From Corynebacterium sp. p3-SID1145 (GTDB lineage Bacteria > Actinomycetota > Actinomycetes > Mycobacteriales > Mycobacteriaceae): a stretch of DNA of 64,000 nucleotides. The position numbers and the translations under genes are program-made. A model generated the notes under the pieces. The model had not been told where the DNA came from. It did not search any database and worked only from the letters and a program-made list of their open reading frames with translations. The stretch covers positions 186,001 to 250,000 of the forward strand of contig JALXXC010000002.1 of assembly GCA_025144245.1 (NCBI GenBank), read 5' to 3'. Of the stretch, positions 46,468 to 55,353 are shown piece by piece. How positions within the stretch are numbered: the first letter of the stretch is position 1; the number at the start of each line of letters is the position of its first letter.

Positions 46468-46808
46468 ACATGGGCCTTCCCGCTGGTGTTTCCCTCAGCA
46501 TGGTGGCCGCCGTCCTTATTCCGGTGGGCATTGTCACCGTTTTGCTGCGCGCATTGCCCTTTTCATTCCTGCGCCTGCTCAAGGACAGCCCGGTCATTCA
46601 ATTCCTGGGGGCCACAATGCCTGTGGGCGTGATGACGGTTTTGGTTGTCTATTGCCTGTCCTCTTCCCGCGAGAACCCAGGTGGGATCGGGGCCGGCCTC
46701 ATCGCCGCGGTGTTCACTCTCGTGCTGCATGCCTGGAAACGGCGCGCAGGCCTGTCCATTCTCGCTGGCACACTGACTTACATGGCACTGGTCAACCTGG
46801 TTTTCTAG
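46464..46808 (+). CDS. brnE: AzlD-family exporter, small subunit
   Basis: A 114-residue protein with three or four helices (VLIPVGIVTVLLRALPF, MPVGVMTVLVVYCL, LSILAGTLTYMALVNLVF), the AzlD pattern. The GTG start forms a GTGA overlap with the brnF stop, so the two subunits are made together. An ATG at 46470 is the alternative. Confidence 0.85.
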   Translation: MNMGLPAGVSLSMVAAVLIPVGIVTVLLRALPFSFLRLLKDSPVIQFLGATMPVGVMTVLVVYCLSSSRENPGGIGAGLIAAVFTLVLHAWKRRAGLSILAGTLTYMALVNLVF

Positions 46809-46949
46809 GAGGTGGTCTGCCGCCTAGGGTGAGGCGTCGATAAGCAAATGCTTCTTGCTCCTCGGGTGAATTCTCCGTGAACGTGCTGCTGGTACGGCGC
46901 GTAGGTTCTATGCTTGCTGTGCCAGAATCTTGCTGTTAAGGAGCATTTA

Positions 46950-47525
46950 ATGAAGCGCCGCGCCGTCGCTGCCGCCCTGTCCGCCGCACTTGTTGGGGGT
47001 GCTGTGCCTGCGCATGCTGGTGTGGAGCGTCCCGTCGATCAGCGCAGCTCGATCAAGCCGCTTCTTGAGCTAAGCTCCCCCGCCCACAGCTCCGAGCATT
47101 CCAGCATGGCGACGGATGAGGAGCTGCGCACCGAATGGGCCGAGGCGACGCGTAAGGGGTTCTTCTCGCCGATTATCGAGTCGATCTACGGTCTGAATAT
47201 TCCGGACGATCTCGATGAGCGGACGGCGGCTGTCGACGACAATGTGGCCAAGTACGAGAGCAATGGCTCCGCGAACACTGTCCTCGGTAGCTCCCTGAAG
47301 TGGGACGCGGCGCGTGGTCAGCAGCTGGGCACGGCACTGAATTGGTGGATCGCTGCCGGTGTGCTGGCTGGTCTTCTTGGCGGGGTTGTGGCCGCTGACC
47401 AGGCGGGGTTGATCCAATTCCCCACTGCCGCTGACATTTCGCGTTTGCAGGCTGATGCTCAAGCGAATATTGCGCAGTTCGGAGGCGACGTGCGCGCCCA
47501 GCTTGAGGCGAATCTGCCGCGTTAG
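46950..47525 (+). CDS. Secreted protein of unknown function
   Basis: A 191-residue protein with a Sec signal peptide (MKRRAVAAALSAALVGGAVPAHA). A hydrophobic segment near residues 130-150 (WWIAAGVLAGLLGGVVAA) could anchor it. AAGGAG lies 7 bases before the ATG, deciding the start over the open frame from 46914. No family recognised. Confidence 0.75.
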   Translation: MKRRAVAAALSAALVGGAVPAHAGVERPVDQRSSIKPLLELSSPAHSSEHSSMATDEELRTEWAEATRKGFFSPIIESIYGLNIPDDLDERTAAVDDNVAKYESNGSANTVLGSSLKWDAARGQQLGTALNWWIAAGVLAGLLGGVVAADQAGLIQFPTAADISRLQADAQANIAQFGGDVRAQLEANLPR

Positions 47526-47694
47526 TCGCGCGGATCGCGTTCGAATGCAAATGTTATCCACAAGGGTGAGCTGCGCGTTCGCATCGATCGTCGAACAAGT
47601 GAGCTAAAAAGTGACAGTTGTCCGCAGGCTGTGTCCGGACAGTATGAAAGAGTGTTCTATACAACCAAACAAACACTCACTGAAGGCCACTGCA

Positions 47695-49305
47695 ATGACT
47701 ACAGCGAGACCACCCGAAAATAGAAAGACTGACCGCGACCCGACCTACTCCCCGACCAATTCTGACACCTCTTCTGCTAGCACCAATGAGCAGGACTCGA
47801 AAAAACCTGCATTTTTTGCCACCGAGAACCTGGAGGATCCGATCTGTCGCGCCGGCATGGCTATCCGCCGGGAGCAGACCGCGATCTTCGCCCGCTATTC
47901 CGAACCGATTGAGAGCTTCTACTCGCGCGACCATGACCGTGAAATCGCCCAGGTGAGCACGCAGACGGGAATGAGCAAGTCCCGCGTGGACACTGCAATC
48001 ACGGCGTATATGGGCTTGCGCAACCTGCCGAAGCTGCGCGAATTGCAGCTCGAACACCATCGCTTGGATATCGAGCGGCTCGCCGCGGTCAGCGACGGGC
48101 TCGCTGACTTGGGGCTGAACGTGCTCGACGAAGTCTACGACAAGTTTGACGACATGCTGACGGCGTTGTTCACCCCCACCAAGATGGGCCAGCAGCTCCC
48201 CACCATCACCGCCATCACCCGCCGGATCAACGTGATGATCGCCGACTTCGACTCCGAAGCCGGTTACGACCTGAAGAAGCGGAAGGAAAGAGAGGAAAAG
48301 ACCGACCCCTTCGGTCCGGGAGAAGGTGCCATCTCCTTCGACGTTCCTCCGTCCGGCTCGGGTGAACCCGGAAACGCTTATATGAACGTCGCGGGAGACA
48401 AGGCGAAGGTCGCCGCCATGCGCGCCGAGATCAACGCCACCGCGCGAGAGCTCGGCGTGTCCCAGTGGGAGGCGCTTGACCTGCTTATTTTTGGAAAAGC
48501 CGAGCCCACTTCCGCAACCATTTACGGCTACGTGCCCTTGGTCAACGGTGTGCCCGATCCGACCAAGAGTGTCTTCATCCCCGGCTTCGGCTGGACCACG
48601 GCCGCGGCGACGGAGGCGTTCCACAGTATGGTGGACCGGATCATCGACTTGGAGGAAGCCAAGCATCACACGGTCGCCGGCTACGTCGCCCCCGACAAGG
48701 TCAAAGCGTATGTCCGCGGGCGCGACGGAAAGTGCATCTTCCCTGGTTGCACCCGTTCCGCGTGGAGCTGTCAGCTGGATCACCGCATCCCCTACGATGA
48801 CGGCGGCCAGACCAATGCGGCGAATCTCTACTGTCTCTGCGCACACCATCACAACATGAAGACCGATCGACGCGCCTTCTACATCCCCGATCCGGTCACC
48901 GGCGAAATCATTTGGCTTTTCGACGACGGAACCTACGCCCGAACCGAACCCGAAGGCTTCATCGGCACCCAGGTCACCCCTACGGCACCGCGCTGGCGGG
49001 CCTCAACCGAAGACAGTCTGCGCAGCAAGAGAAAAAAGGCCCATTTTTTCGCGAAGGGCCACACGCTTATCGACGCTTACGAGAACCGCGAACCCCACCC
49101 CTCCGTTAAGAACACCGTCAAGAACACTGAGGACAACACCGAAACCGGCGATCTCTCCCCCATCACCTACGAAGAGTGTCTCGAGGCGATCGCCGAACTG
49201 GAGAAAGACTACGGGCTTGAATTCCCCTTCCGCCCCGATCGGCTTGAGGAGGCGGATGGAGAATCGCAGGTCAAGCAGACAAAAGAGGGCAAGCCGCCGT
49301 TCTAG
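47695..49305 (+). CDS. HNH endonuclease, 13E12-repeat (DUF222) family
   Basis: A 536-residue protein. The long N-terminal and middle part is DUF222-like, and the HNH nuclease is near residues 345-390 with CIFPGCTRSAWSCQLDHRIP and LCAHHHNMKT (Cys pair, D-H and H-H-H). Such genes are multi-copy in actinobacteria and spread in genomes; the role is unknown. Start at 47695 (GAAGG upstream) rather than 47611. A lone perfect DnaA box lies at 47554-47562. The C-terminal tail is charged and poorly conserved-looking. Confidence 0.85.
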   Translation: MTTARPPENRKTDRDPTYSPTNSDTSSASTNEQDSKKPAFFATENLEDPICRAGMAIRREQTAIFARYSEPIESFYSRDHDREIAQVSTQTGMSKSRVDTAITAYMGLRNLPKLRELQLEHHRLDIERLAAVSDGLADLGLNVLDEVYDKFDDMLTALFTPTKMGQQLPTITAITRRINVMIADFDSEAGYDLKKRKEREEKTDPFGPGEGAISFDVPPSGSGEPGNAYMNVAGDKAKVAAMRAEINATARELGVSQWEALDLLIFGKAEPTSATIYGYVPLVNGVPDPTKSVFIPGFGWTTAAATEAFHSMVDRIIDLEEAKHHTVAGYVAPDKVKAYVRGRDGKCIFPGCTRSAWSCQLDHRIPYDDGGQTNAANLYCLCAHHHNMKTDRRAFYIPDPVTGEIIWLFDDGTYARTEPEGFIGTQVTPTAPRWRASTEDSLRSKRKKAHFFAKGHTLIDAYENREPHPSVKNTVKNTEDNTETGDLSPITYEECLEAIAELEKDYGLEFPFRPDRLEEADGESQVKQTKEGKPPF

Positions 49306-49352
49306 AGATCCGAAACCGCGGCGCAGAGCTCAGGCCCGTCGGGAAGCAAGTG

Positions 49353-49667
49353 TCAGGGCAGGCTCGGAAACAGTGTCTGTGCTTCAGCCCAGAGACCGGC
49401 GAAGTCGTGCGCGTCGAGAATCTGGTGGTCGATGTCCTCGAAACCGGCAAGCTTGTCGGGGTGCGGGACGACGTCGAGAGGTGTGTTAGCGCTGCCGTGC
49501 ACCTGGCCGTCGACGAACGCACCGACGATCGTGTTGTCAGGAGTCAGTTCGATCATGCGGACCATGCGGCACGTGGTGCGGGTGTCGTCGATTTCTTCGA
49601 GTTCGGCGACATTGACCAGGCCGGATCCGTCGGGGGCGGTGAAGATTGTCTTCACGAAAAGGCGCAT
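49353..49667 (-). CDS. Small protein, DUF6881-like
   Basis: A 104-residue soluble protein beginning MRLFVKTIF, with RMVRMIELTPDN, TPLDVVPHPDKLAGFED and FAGLWAEAQ. The spacing recalls DUF6881, small proteins sometimes found as immunity-like or orphan genes (from memory, weak). Shine-Dalgarno AGGGA is about 9 bases upstream. It follows the Rieske gene after 42 bases. Confidence 0.6.
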   Translation of the reverse strand: MRLFVKTIFTAPDGSGLVNVAELEEIDDTRTTCRMVRMIELTPDNTIVGAFVDGQVHGSANTPLDVVPHPDKLAGFEDIDHQILDAHDFAGLWAEAQTLFPSLP

Positions 49668-49709
49668 CGAAAAAATCCCTGTTTTTCTGGTCTGAAGTAC
49701 TTGCCGTGT

Positions 49710-50087
49710 CTATGCCTCGCCCGCGATGACGGTGCCGTTGTCGTCTCTTACAGGGACAGTGGTCATACCGGTCGCCGCCGGGCCGGAAACGGGCTCGCCC
49801 GTGGCAATGTTGAACACGGAACCGTGCGACGGACAGCGCACCGTGTCGCCGTCCACCTGCGTGATGGGGCTTCCCTGGTGCGGGCACTTCGTGGAATAAG
49901 CGACGAACTCGCCCTCATTGGGCTGGGCGATGATGACGTTGTCCACGATCACGGCGCTTCCCACGGGAACCTGGGTCGCGGCGACTTCAGCCGAGGGCTC
50001 CTTACCGCAGGCGGCGAGGAAGGCACCGGCGAATGTCGTCGCGGTGCCGAGTAGGAGCGCGCGGCGGGAGCAGGAGAATTCGGTCAT
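49710..50087 (-). CDS. Rieske [2Fe-2S] lipoprotein
   Basis: A 125-residue Rieske protein with cluster ligands CPHQG and CPSHGS (two Cys-x-His pairs). The N-terminus has twin arginine (SRRALLLG) and a lipobox (LAAC), so Tat export and lipid anchoring are likely. It starts with an ATGA overlap on the trpA stop, making it the last gene of the trp operon. There is no visible link to tryptophan synthesis. It resembles small exported electron-transfer Rieske proteins. Confidence 0.88.
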   Translation of the reverse strand: MTEFSCSRRALLLGTATTFAGAFLAACGKEPSAEVAATQVPVGSAVIVDNVIIAQPNEGEFVAYSTKCPHQGSPITQVDGDTVRCPSHGSVFNIATGEPVSGPAATGMTTVPVRDDNGTVIAGEA

Positions 50088-50926
50088 GATTTGATCGTAG
50101 CCTGCTTCATGGTGGCGGTGTACTCGCGCAGCTCGGATCTCAGCGCCTCCATGTCGCGGACGGTGCCAGGGTTCGGGTGCGCGTAATCGATGTGGGTGTC
50201 GATGATCTTGGCAATCGCCGACCCCGTGATCGCGCCTGCCGCACCGGCGGCGATGGCGTCGGAGACGTGCTGTGGGGTGGATATGCCAAACCCGAGCAGC
50301 ACGGGGGCGCCGTCGTAGGAGGAGATGTTGGCGACGACGTCGGCAAGCCCCTGCGTCTGCGATTCCTTCTCTGCGCCGGTGACACCGTCGCGCGAGACCG
50401 CGTAAATGTAACCGCGGGACTGCGCGGCGACACCTTCGAGCACTTCGGGGCGCGCCTGTGCCGGGGCGATGAACACCGGATCGATCCCTGCGGCGGTGGC
50501 GGCCTCAATGAATGGCGCGCCCTCGCGGACGGGGACATCGGGAATGAGCACTGCGTCGGCGCCGGCGTCGTGAAGTTCGCCGTAAAATTTGTCCAGCCCG
50601 CGCACGTACGGCACATTCGCGTAGACCAGCATTCCGATCGGGACCTCCGGGTAGCGGTTGCGGATTTCGCGGATCTGCTCGAAGCACTTATCGACGTTCG
50701 CGCCTCCGTCCAACGCCCGCAAGTGCGATTTCTGGATGGTCGGGCCGTCAGCTGCAGGGTCGGAGAAGGGGATGCCGAGCTCGAGGGCGTCGGCGCCGGC
50801 GTCGACAAGCGTGCTGATGATTTCCACGGCGTCGGTCGCGGACGGGTCGCCGAGCATGATGAAGGGGACGAATGCACCTTCGTTCTTGGCCTCGAGGGCC
50901 TGGAATAGCGTGCTGAAGCGGGACAT
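50084..50926 (-). CDS. trpA: Tryptophan synthase alpha chain
   Basis: A 280-residue TIM barrel that cleaves indole-3-glycerol phosphate. ALELGIPFSDPAADGPTIQ holds the catalytic Asp, FVPFIMLGDP the catalytic Glu-equivalent region (here EGAFVPF), and YAVSRDGVTGA and GFGISTPQHV bind phosphate. ATG overlaps the trpB stop by one base (TAATG). Confidence 0.97.
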   Translation of the reverse strand: MSRFSTLFQALEAKNEGAFVPFIMLGDPSATDAVEIISTLVDAGADALELGIPFSDPAADGPTIQKSHLRALDGGANVDKCFEQIREIRNRYPEVPIGMLVYANVPYVRGLDKFYGELHDAGADAVLIPDVPVREGAPFIEAATAAGIDPVFIAPAQARPEVLEGVAAQSRGYIYAVSRDGVTGAEKESQTQGLADVVANISSYDGAPVLLGFGISTPQHVSDAIAAGAAGAITGSAIAKIIDTHIDYAHPNPGTVRDMEALRSELREYTATMKQATIKS

Positions 50927-52182
50927 TATTTCTCCTCCGAGGTGTTCAAAACGTATTCCGGGTGGGCTTCGAGCGTCTGCTGGACGTGGGCGACGTCCTT
51001 GTCGCCGCGGCCGGACAGTGAGACGAGAATAGTCGTCGGCGCTCTCTTGGCCTTCGCCTCCTCGGCGCGCTCCAGCGCGTACGCGAGAGCGTGGGAGGAC
51101 TCGAGCGCGGGAATGATGCCCTCATGGCGGGACAACATCTGGAATGCGCGCAGGGCGTCGCCGTCGGTGACGGGCACGTACTTGGCGCGGCCGGTCCTGG
51201 CCAGGTGGGCGTGCTGTGGGCCGACGGCCGGGTAGTCGAGGCCCGCCGAAATTGAGTAGGACTCCTCGATTTGTCCGTCGGAATCCCGCATGAGGTAGGA
51301 CTTGGTTCCGTGCAGAATGCCTACGGTACCTGCAGCGATGGCTGCGCCGTGCTTGCCCGTGTCCATGCCTTCGCCGCCCGGTTCGGCACCGACGAGTTCG
51401 ACGGACTCCTCCTCAATGAAGTCCGCGAACATTCCGATCGCGTTGGACCCACCACCGACACACGCGACGACGACATCCGGAAGTCCCCCTGTGCATTCCT
51501 TCATCTGGGCTTTCGCCTCCTCCGAAATGACCTTGTGGAACTCGCGAACCAACGTCGGGAACGGGTGGGGGCCGGCAGCGGTGCCGAGCAGGTAGTGCGA
51601 GTCGTGGAAGGTCGCGGTCCAGTCGCGCAGAGCCTCATTGACGGCATCCTTGAGCGTGCCGGAACCGGAGTCGACGCCGATAACCTCGGCTCCCATGAGA
51701 CGCATCCGGTACACATTGGGAGCTTGCCGCTCCATGTCCTTGGCGCCCATGTAGATCACGCAATCCAGGTCCATCAGCGCGCAGGCCAGCGCTGTGGCGG
51801 TGCCGTGCTGACCTGCGCCAGTTTCTGCGATGATGCGCTTCTTGCCCATCTTCTTCGCCAGCAGTGCCTGCCCGATCACCTGGTTCGTCTTGTGCGCTCC
51901 CCCGTGCACGAGGTCCTCGCGTTTGAGGAAGATCCGGGCGTAGTCGTTGTCCTTGGTCAGGTTCTTCGCCTCGGTCAGGGGCGTCGGCCGGCCCAGGTAG
52001 TCGCGCAGCAGTCCGCGGTACTCGGTCATGAACTCCTCGTCGTTCCAGGCATCGACGAACGCTTTCTCGAGCTGGTCGAGCGCCGGAAGCAGAGATTCGG
52101 CGACGAATTGCCCGCCGAATTCACCGAAGTACGCAGGCAGAATGGTGCTTCCGCCGGCGCGTGCATCTGTGGAGTCAGTCAT
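50926..52182 (-). CDS. trpB: Tryptophan synthase beta chain
   Basis: A 418-residue PLP enzyme joining indole and serine. The PLP Lys lies in [11 protein letters not shown] (near residue 100), and the phosphate loop is [16 protein letters not shown] and [11 protein letters not shown] are present. Pairs with TrpA. Starts 31 bases after trpCF. Confidence 0.98.
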   Translation of the reverse strand: MTDSTDARAGGSTILPAYFGEFGGQFVAESLLPALDQLEKAFVDAWNDEEFMTEYRGLLRDYLGRPTPLTEAKNLTKDNDYARIFLKREDLVHGGAHKTNQVIGQALLAKKMGKKRIIAETGAGQHGTATALACALMDLDCVIYMGAKDMERQAPNVYRMRLMGAEVIGVDSGSGTLKDAVNEALRDWTATFHDSHYLLGTAAGPHPFPTLVREFHKVISEEAKAQMKECTGGLPDVVVACVGGGSNAIGMFADFIEEESVELVGAEPGGEGMDTGKHGAAIAAGTVGILHGTKSYLMRDSDGQIEESYSISAGLDYPAVGPQHAHLARTGRAKYVPVTDGDALRAFQMLSRHEGIIPALESSHALAYALERAEEAKAKRAPTTILVSLSGRGDKDVAHVQQTLEAHPEYVLNTSEEK

Positions 52183-52213
52183 GTTGAGTCCTTGTTGGTA
52201 TGGCTAGTTGGGT

Positions 52214-53683
52214 TTAGTAGTGGAAGTTCTTGATTCGGTTGAAGGTGGTGCGCAACGCCCCCGCGTCCTTGTGGCCGGACCATTGGCCGGCTCCGGACGG
52301 ATACTCGACGCCGGAGTTGAGGTCGACGCCCAAGCATCCGACGGCCAGCGCATCCTGGATGTTTTCCGGACCCAGTCCCCCGGCCAGGAGGGAGTGTCTG
52401 CGCACGCTATCGGGGATTGCGGCCCAGTCGAAACCGGTTCCGGAGCCCCCTCCCTTTGCGTCGAGGACGAGCTTATCGACTTCCCTTGCCAGCCCTTCCG
52501 CGACCGCCGGACCGTCAGGATCGGACATGGAGACGGCGCGCCAGATTTCAATGTCGGGATCGAGTGCGCGAACGGTGTCTCGGACCGACTCGATGAATTC
52601 GCGCTCGGCTTCCAACGATCCCTGGAATGGCGAGTGGATTTGGAGTGCGCGTATACCAGGGAAGACGAGATCCTCCCATCCGTCGGTGCGGCGGCTCACT
52701 GCCACGTAGTGGAGACCGGTCTCATTCGCGATGATTTTCTTCGCTGTTTCACGTGAAACATTGCGGGAACTGGCCTCCTCGAAGATGAGTCCGCCGTAGA
52801 CGGCGCCGACTGCGCGTGCGGCCTGAGCTGCGGTGGGAGAAGTGAGGCCACAGACCTTATTCGGTCCGTACACCAACATTCGCGCTGCCCAATCAATGTC
52901 CGGGGTGCCAGTGAGGTGAGAGCCGACGAGGAAACCGTCGGAGTGTCCCCCTAGGCTGCGGACAGTCTCTACATCGCGGATCCCGGATTCGGAGACGATG
53001 AGTGCGCCCTCGGGGGCTAAAGGAGCCAGGCGTGCGGAACGATCGAGGTCGATGGTGAGGTCGTGGAGATTCCGGTGGTTGATTCCGAAAATCTTGGCGC
53101 CGAGCTTCGTAGCGCGCGCTGCCTCTTCCTCATTGATGACCTCGGTGAGCACGTCCATGCCCAAGCGGTGGGCCTCGGCGGAGAGTTCGGCGTATTCTTC
53201 GTCGTCGAGAACGCTGAGCATGAGCAGGATGGCATCTGCGCCGAAGTACCGTGCCGCGTGAATTTGCACGGGATCAATGATGAAATCCTTGCACAGTACC
53301 GGCAAATGAGTGGTCGCGGCTACGGTGGCGAGGTGGTCGTAATCTCCCCCGAAGCGCTCCGGTTCGCAAAGAACCGAAATGCCGGCGGCGTAGCGTGAAT
53401 AGGTGGAGGCGATTTTACCCGGCAAATAGTGCTCGCGAATCATGCCGAGGGATGGCGAAGATGATTTGCACTCCATGATGAACCGGGTGCCAGGGCGGGC
53501 CAGCGATTCGTAGAGTGAACGTTCGGAGCGCGGAAGCTGCGAAGGATTCACGTGCGAGATCCGTGCCCGAATTTCGTCAATGTGACGTTTTCGCGACGTA
53601 ACGATGTCCTCGAGGACAGTCGGTAATCCCTGAGCATAGCGAGGATCGAATCCATGCTGGTCAGGAGCCTGGAACTCAGCCAC
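52214..53683 (-). CDS. trpCF: Bifunctional indole-3-glycerol phosphate synthase / phosphoribosylanthranilate isomerase
   Basis: A 489-residue fusion. The TrpC half (about 1-265) has FIMECKSSSPSLG, LCKDFIIDP, FGINHRNLHDLTID and LIVSESGI. The TrpF half (about 280-489) has NKVCGLTSPTAAQAA, LQIHSPFQG, DAKGGGSGTGFDW and LAGGLGPENI. It carries out steps 3 and 4 of the pathway. The start is GTG with AAGGAG upstream, overlapping trpD by 8 bases. A parS site lies inside, in the TrpF half (residues NVSRETA). Confidence 0.97.
   Translation of the reverse strand: MAEFQAPDQHGFDPRYAQGLPTVLEDIVTSRKRHIDEIRARISHVNPSQLPRSERSLYESLARPGTRFIMECKSSSPSLGMIREHYLPGKIASTYSRYAAGISVLCEPERFGGDYDHLATVAATTHLPVLCKDFIIDPVQIHAARYFGADAILLMLSVLDDEEYAELSAEAHRLGMDVLTEVINEEEAARATKLGAKIFGINHRNLHDLTIDLDRSARLAPLAPEGALIVSESGIRDVETVRSLGGHSDGFLVGSHLTGTPDIDWAARMLVYGPNKVCGLTSPTAAQAARAVGAVYGGLIFEEASSRNVSRETAKKIIANETGLHYVAVSRRTDGWEDLVFPGIRALQIHSPFQGSLEAEREFIESVRDTVRALDPDIEIWRAVSMSDPDGPAVAEGLAREVDKLVLDAKGGGSGTGFDWAAIPDSVRRHSLLAGGLGPENIQDALAVGCLGVDLNSGVEYPSGAGQWSGHKDAGALRTTFNRIKNFHY
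52745..52760. promoter_or_regulatory. parS site inside trpCF
   Basis: Perfect parS palindrome TGTTTCACGTGAAACA, the 16-bp ParB nucleation site. It is within the coding sequence of trpCF, about 26 kb from the origin. Confidence 0.93.
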
Positions 53684-54704
53684 TGTAATCGGCTCCTTCG
53701 TGGGTGGCGAGCCACTGGCGGACGGAGCCGTCGGCAAGCAAACTCTTTGCGCGCTCGACACCGGTCTTGATGTTGGGGTCGAGCTCGTAGAGGTAGAAAA
53801 TCGCACCGGCGGTCGCGGCGACGGCATCCCGGTGCGCGTCGGGGGACGTGCCGTCGAAAATCGCTCGGATAGCGGCGGCGTTTTCTTCGCCGTCGCCACC
53901 TTCGAGCTCCTCGAGGGCATAGGTGGGAAGACCCATGTCTTCGGGCGAGATGGTGTAGTGCTCGATATTCCCTTCGCGGTCGAGCTCCCACACGAGGGTT
54001 TCGCCGTGAACTGCCAGTTCATCGGTGCCGGCGCCGTGAACGATCATCGCACGGCCGCGGCCAAGCTCCCGCATGGTCTCGGCGATTGTCTGGCCAAGGT
54101 CCGGATTCGCGATACCCATAATCTGGTATTCGGGACGGCCGGGGGAAAGCAGCGGACCCAGGGTATTGAACAAGGTGGGGATACCCAAAGACTTTCGAAC
54201 CGGCTGGACATGGGCGATAGCCGGGTTATACGCAGGTGCGAAAAGGAACGTGAAATTGGAAGCGTCGAACTGGCGGACGGCGCGGTCCGGATCCAGGTCA
54301 AGAGGAATATTCAGCGCCTCGAGGACGTCTGCCGACCCAGACTTCGAGGACACTGAACGGTTGCCGCACTTGATCATCTTCACTCCCCCGGCGGCGGCGA
54401 CGAGGGAGGCGGCGGTGGTGATGTTGATTGTGTTCTTGCCGTCGCCGCCGGTGCCGGCCGTGTCCATGAGGCCTTTGCCCGTGATTGGAAATGGTCGGCC
54501 GGCGGCGAGGAAGGCCTTGGCGGCCCCGGCGATGTCCGCGAATGTCTCGCCGCGGGTGCGCACGGTGGTCAGTAGCGCGGCGATGTGCACATCGTCGTAG
54601 TCACCCACTGTAAGCGGGACGAAAGCAGCGGTTGCTTCGTCCAGGGTCGGGTTCCTGTTATCCAGGAATTCTCGGAGCGTTTTTAGTGAGGTTTGCTTAG
54701 CCAT
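53676..54704 (-). CDS. trpD: Anthranilate phosphoribosyltransferase
   Basis: A 342-residue enzyme with the PRPP-binding loop DTAGTGGDGKNTINITT and the anthranilate-site KCGNRSVSSKSGSADVLEAL. It transfers phosphoribose to anthranilate. The ATG at 54704 is preferred over the GTG at 54713 because AGGTGA sits 8 bases before it; either way it overlaps trpG. Confidence 0.97.
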   Translation of the reverse strand: MAKQTSLKTLREFLDNRNPTLDEATAAFVPLTVGDYDDVHIAALLTTVRTRGETFADIAGAAKAFLAAGRPFPITGKGLMDTAGTGGDGKNTINITTAASLVAAAGGVKMIKCGNRSVSSKSGSADVLEALNIPLDLDPDRAVRQFDASNFTFLFAPAYNPAIAHVQPVRKSLGIPTLFNTLGPLLSPGRPEYQIMGIANPDLGQTIAETMRELGRGRAMIVHGAGTDELAVHGETLVWELDREGNIEHYTISPEDMGLPTYALEELEGGDGEENAAAIRAIFDGTSPDAHRDAVAATAGAIFYLYELDPNIKTGVERAKSLLADGSVRQWLATHEGADYSG

Positions 54705-55353
54705 TGTGATCACCTTTCTTGGCGCATACCAACAATTGATCCACGCAGCGTTGTAAAAGCACAGGTCCCTTGGGTGTCAGTATCGATTCGGGGTGGAACT
54801 GAAGGCCGATCGACATCTTGTCCGTCGATTCAGCCGCCATGACTACTTCCCCGATTTCGGTGGGGGTTCGCGCCAAAGCGACCATTCCGTTGGGGATGTC
54901 AACGGTTCCGAGGGAGTGGTACCGCGCCACCGGCACACGCCGCCCCGGAACACCGCCATGCTGGGGACCTGAGTCGGTGGTCAGGCCAGCGAAGAGGGGG
55001 TGGTTGACGCCTTCGTCGGTAAGCTGCATTGCCTCGCTGATGCCGTGCACTGGGCCGCAAGGAGTGACGCGGCCCCCGAAATGCTCGATCAGCGCTTGGT
55101 ATCCGAGGCAGATGCCCAAAAGCGGAATTCGCCCCTGAACGCGCTCAATGAGTTCCATCATGCAGCCGGCATCGGCGGGATACCCGGGGCCCGGCGAGAG
55201 AATGATGACGTCAGGGTCGGCGGCTAAGATGTGGTCGGCACTGACGGTGTTGCGGAAGACCGTGAACTCGGCCTCCGGAAACGTCGACAACGCGTCGACG
55301 AGGTTGTAGACGAAAGAGTCACGGTTATCCAGCAGAACAATGCGCGCGGTCAT
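54697..55353 (-). CDS. trpG: Anthranilate synthase glutamine amidotransferase subunit
   Basis: A 218-residue class I glutamine amidotransferase: SPGPGYPADAG, nucleophile Cys in LLGICLGYQAL, and the catalytic His-Glu in GLQFHPESIL. It supplies ammonia to TrpE. Overlaps trpE by 4 bases (ATGA) and trpD by 8. Confidence 0.96.
   Translation of the reverse strand: MTARIVLLDNRDSFVYNLVDALSTFPEAEFTVFRNTVSADHILAADPDVIILSPGPGYPADAGCMMELIERVQGRIPLLGICLGYQALIEHFGGRVTPCGPVHGISEAMQLTDEGVNHPLFAGLTTDSGPQHGGVPGRRVPVARYHSLGTVDIPNGMVALARTPTEIGEVVMAAESTDKMSIGLQFHPESILTPKGPVLLQRCVDQLLVCAKKGDHNG

Noticed and set aside
47554..47562. Single perfect DnaA box upstream of the HNH gene as a second origin element
   Set aside because: A lone 9-mer far from the two clusters is expected occasionally; there are no neighbouring boxes or AT-rich patch.
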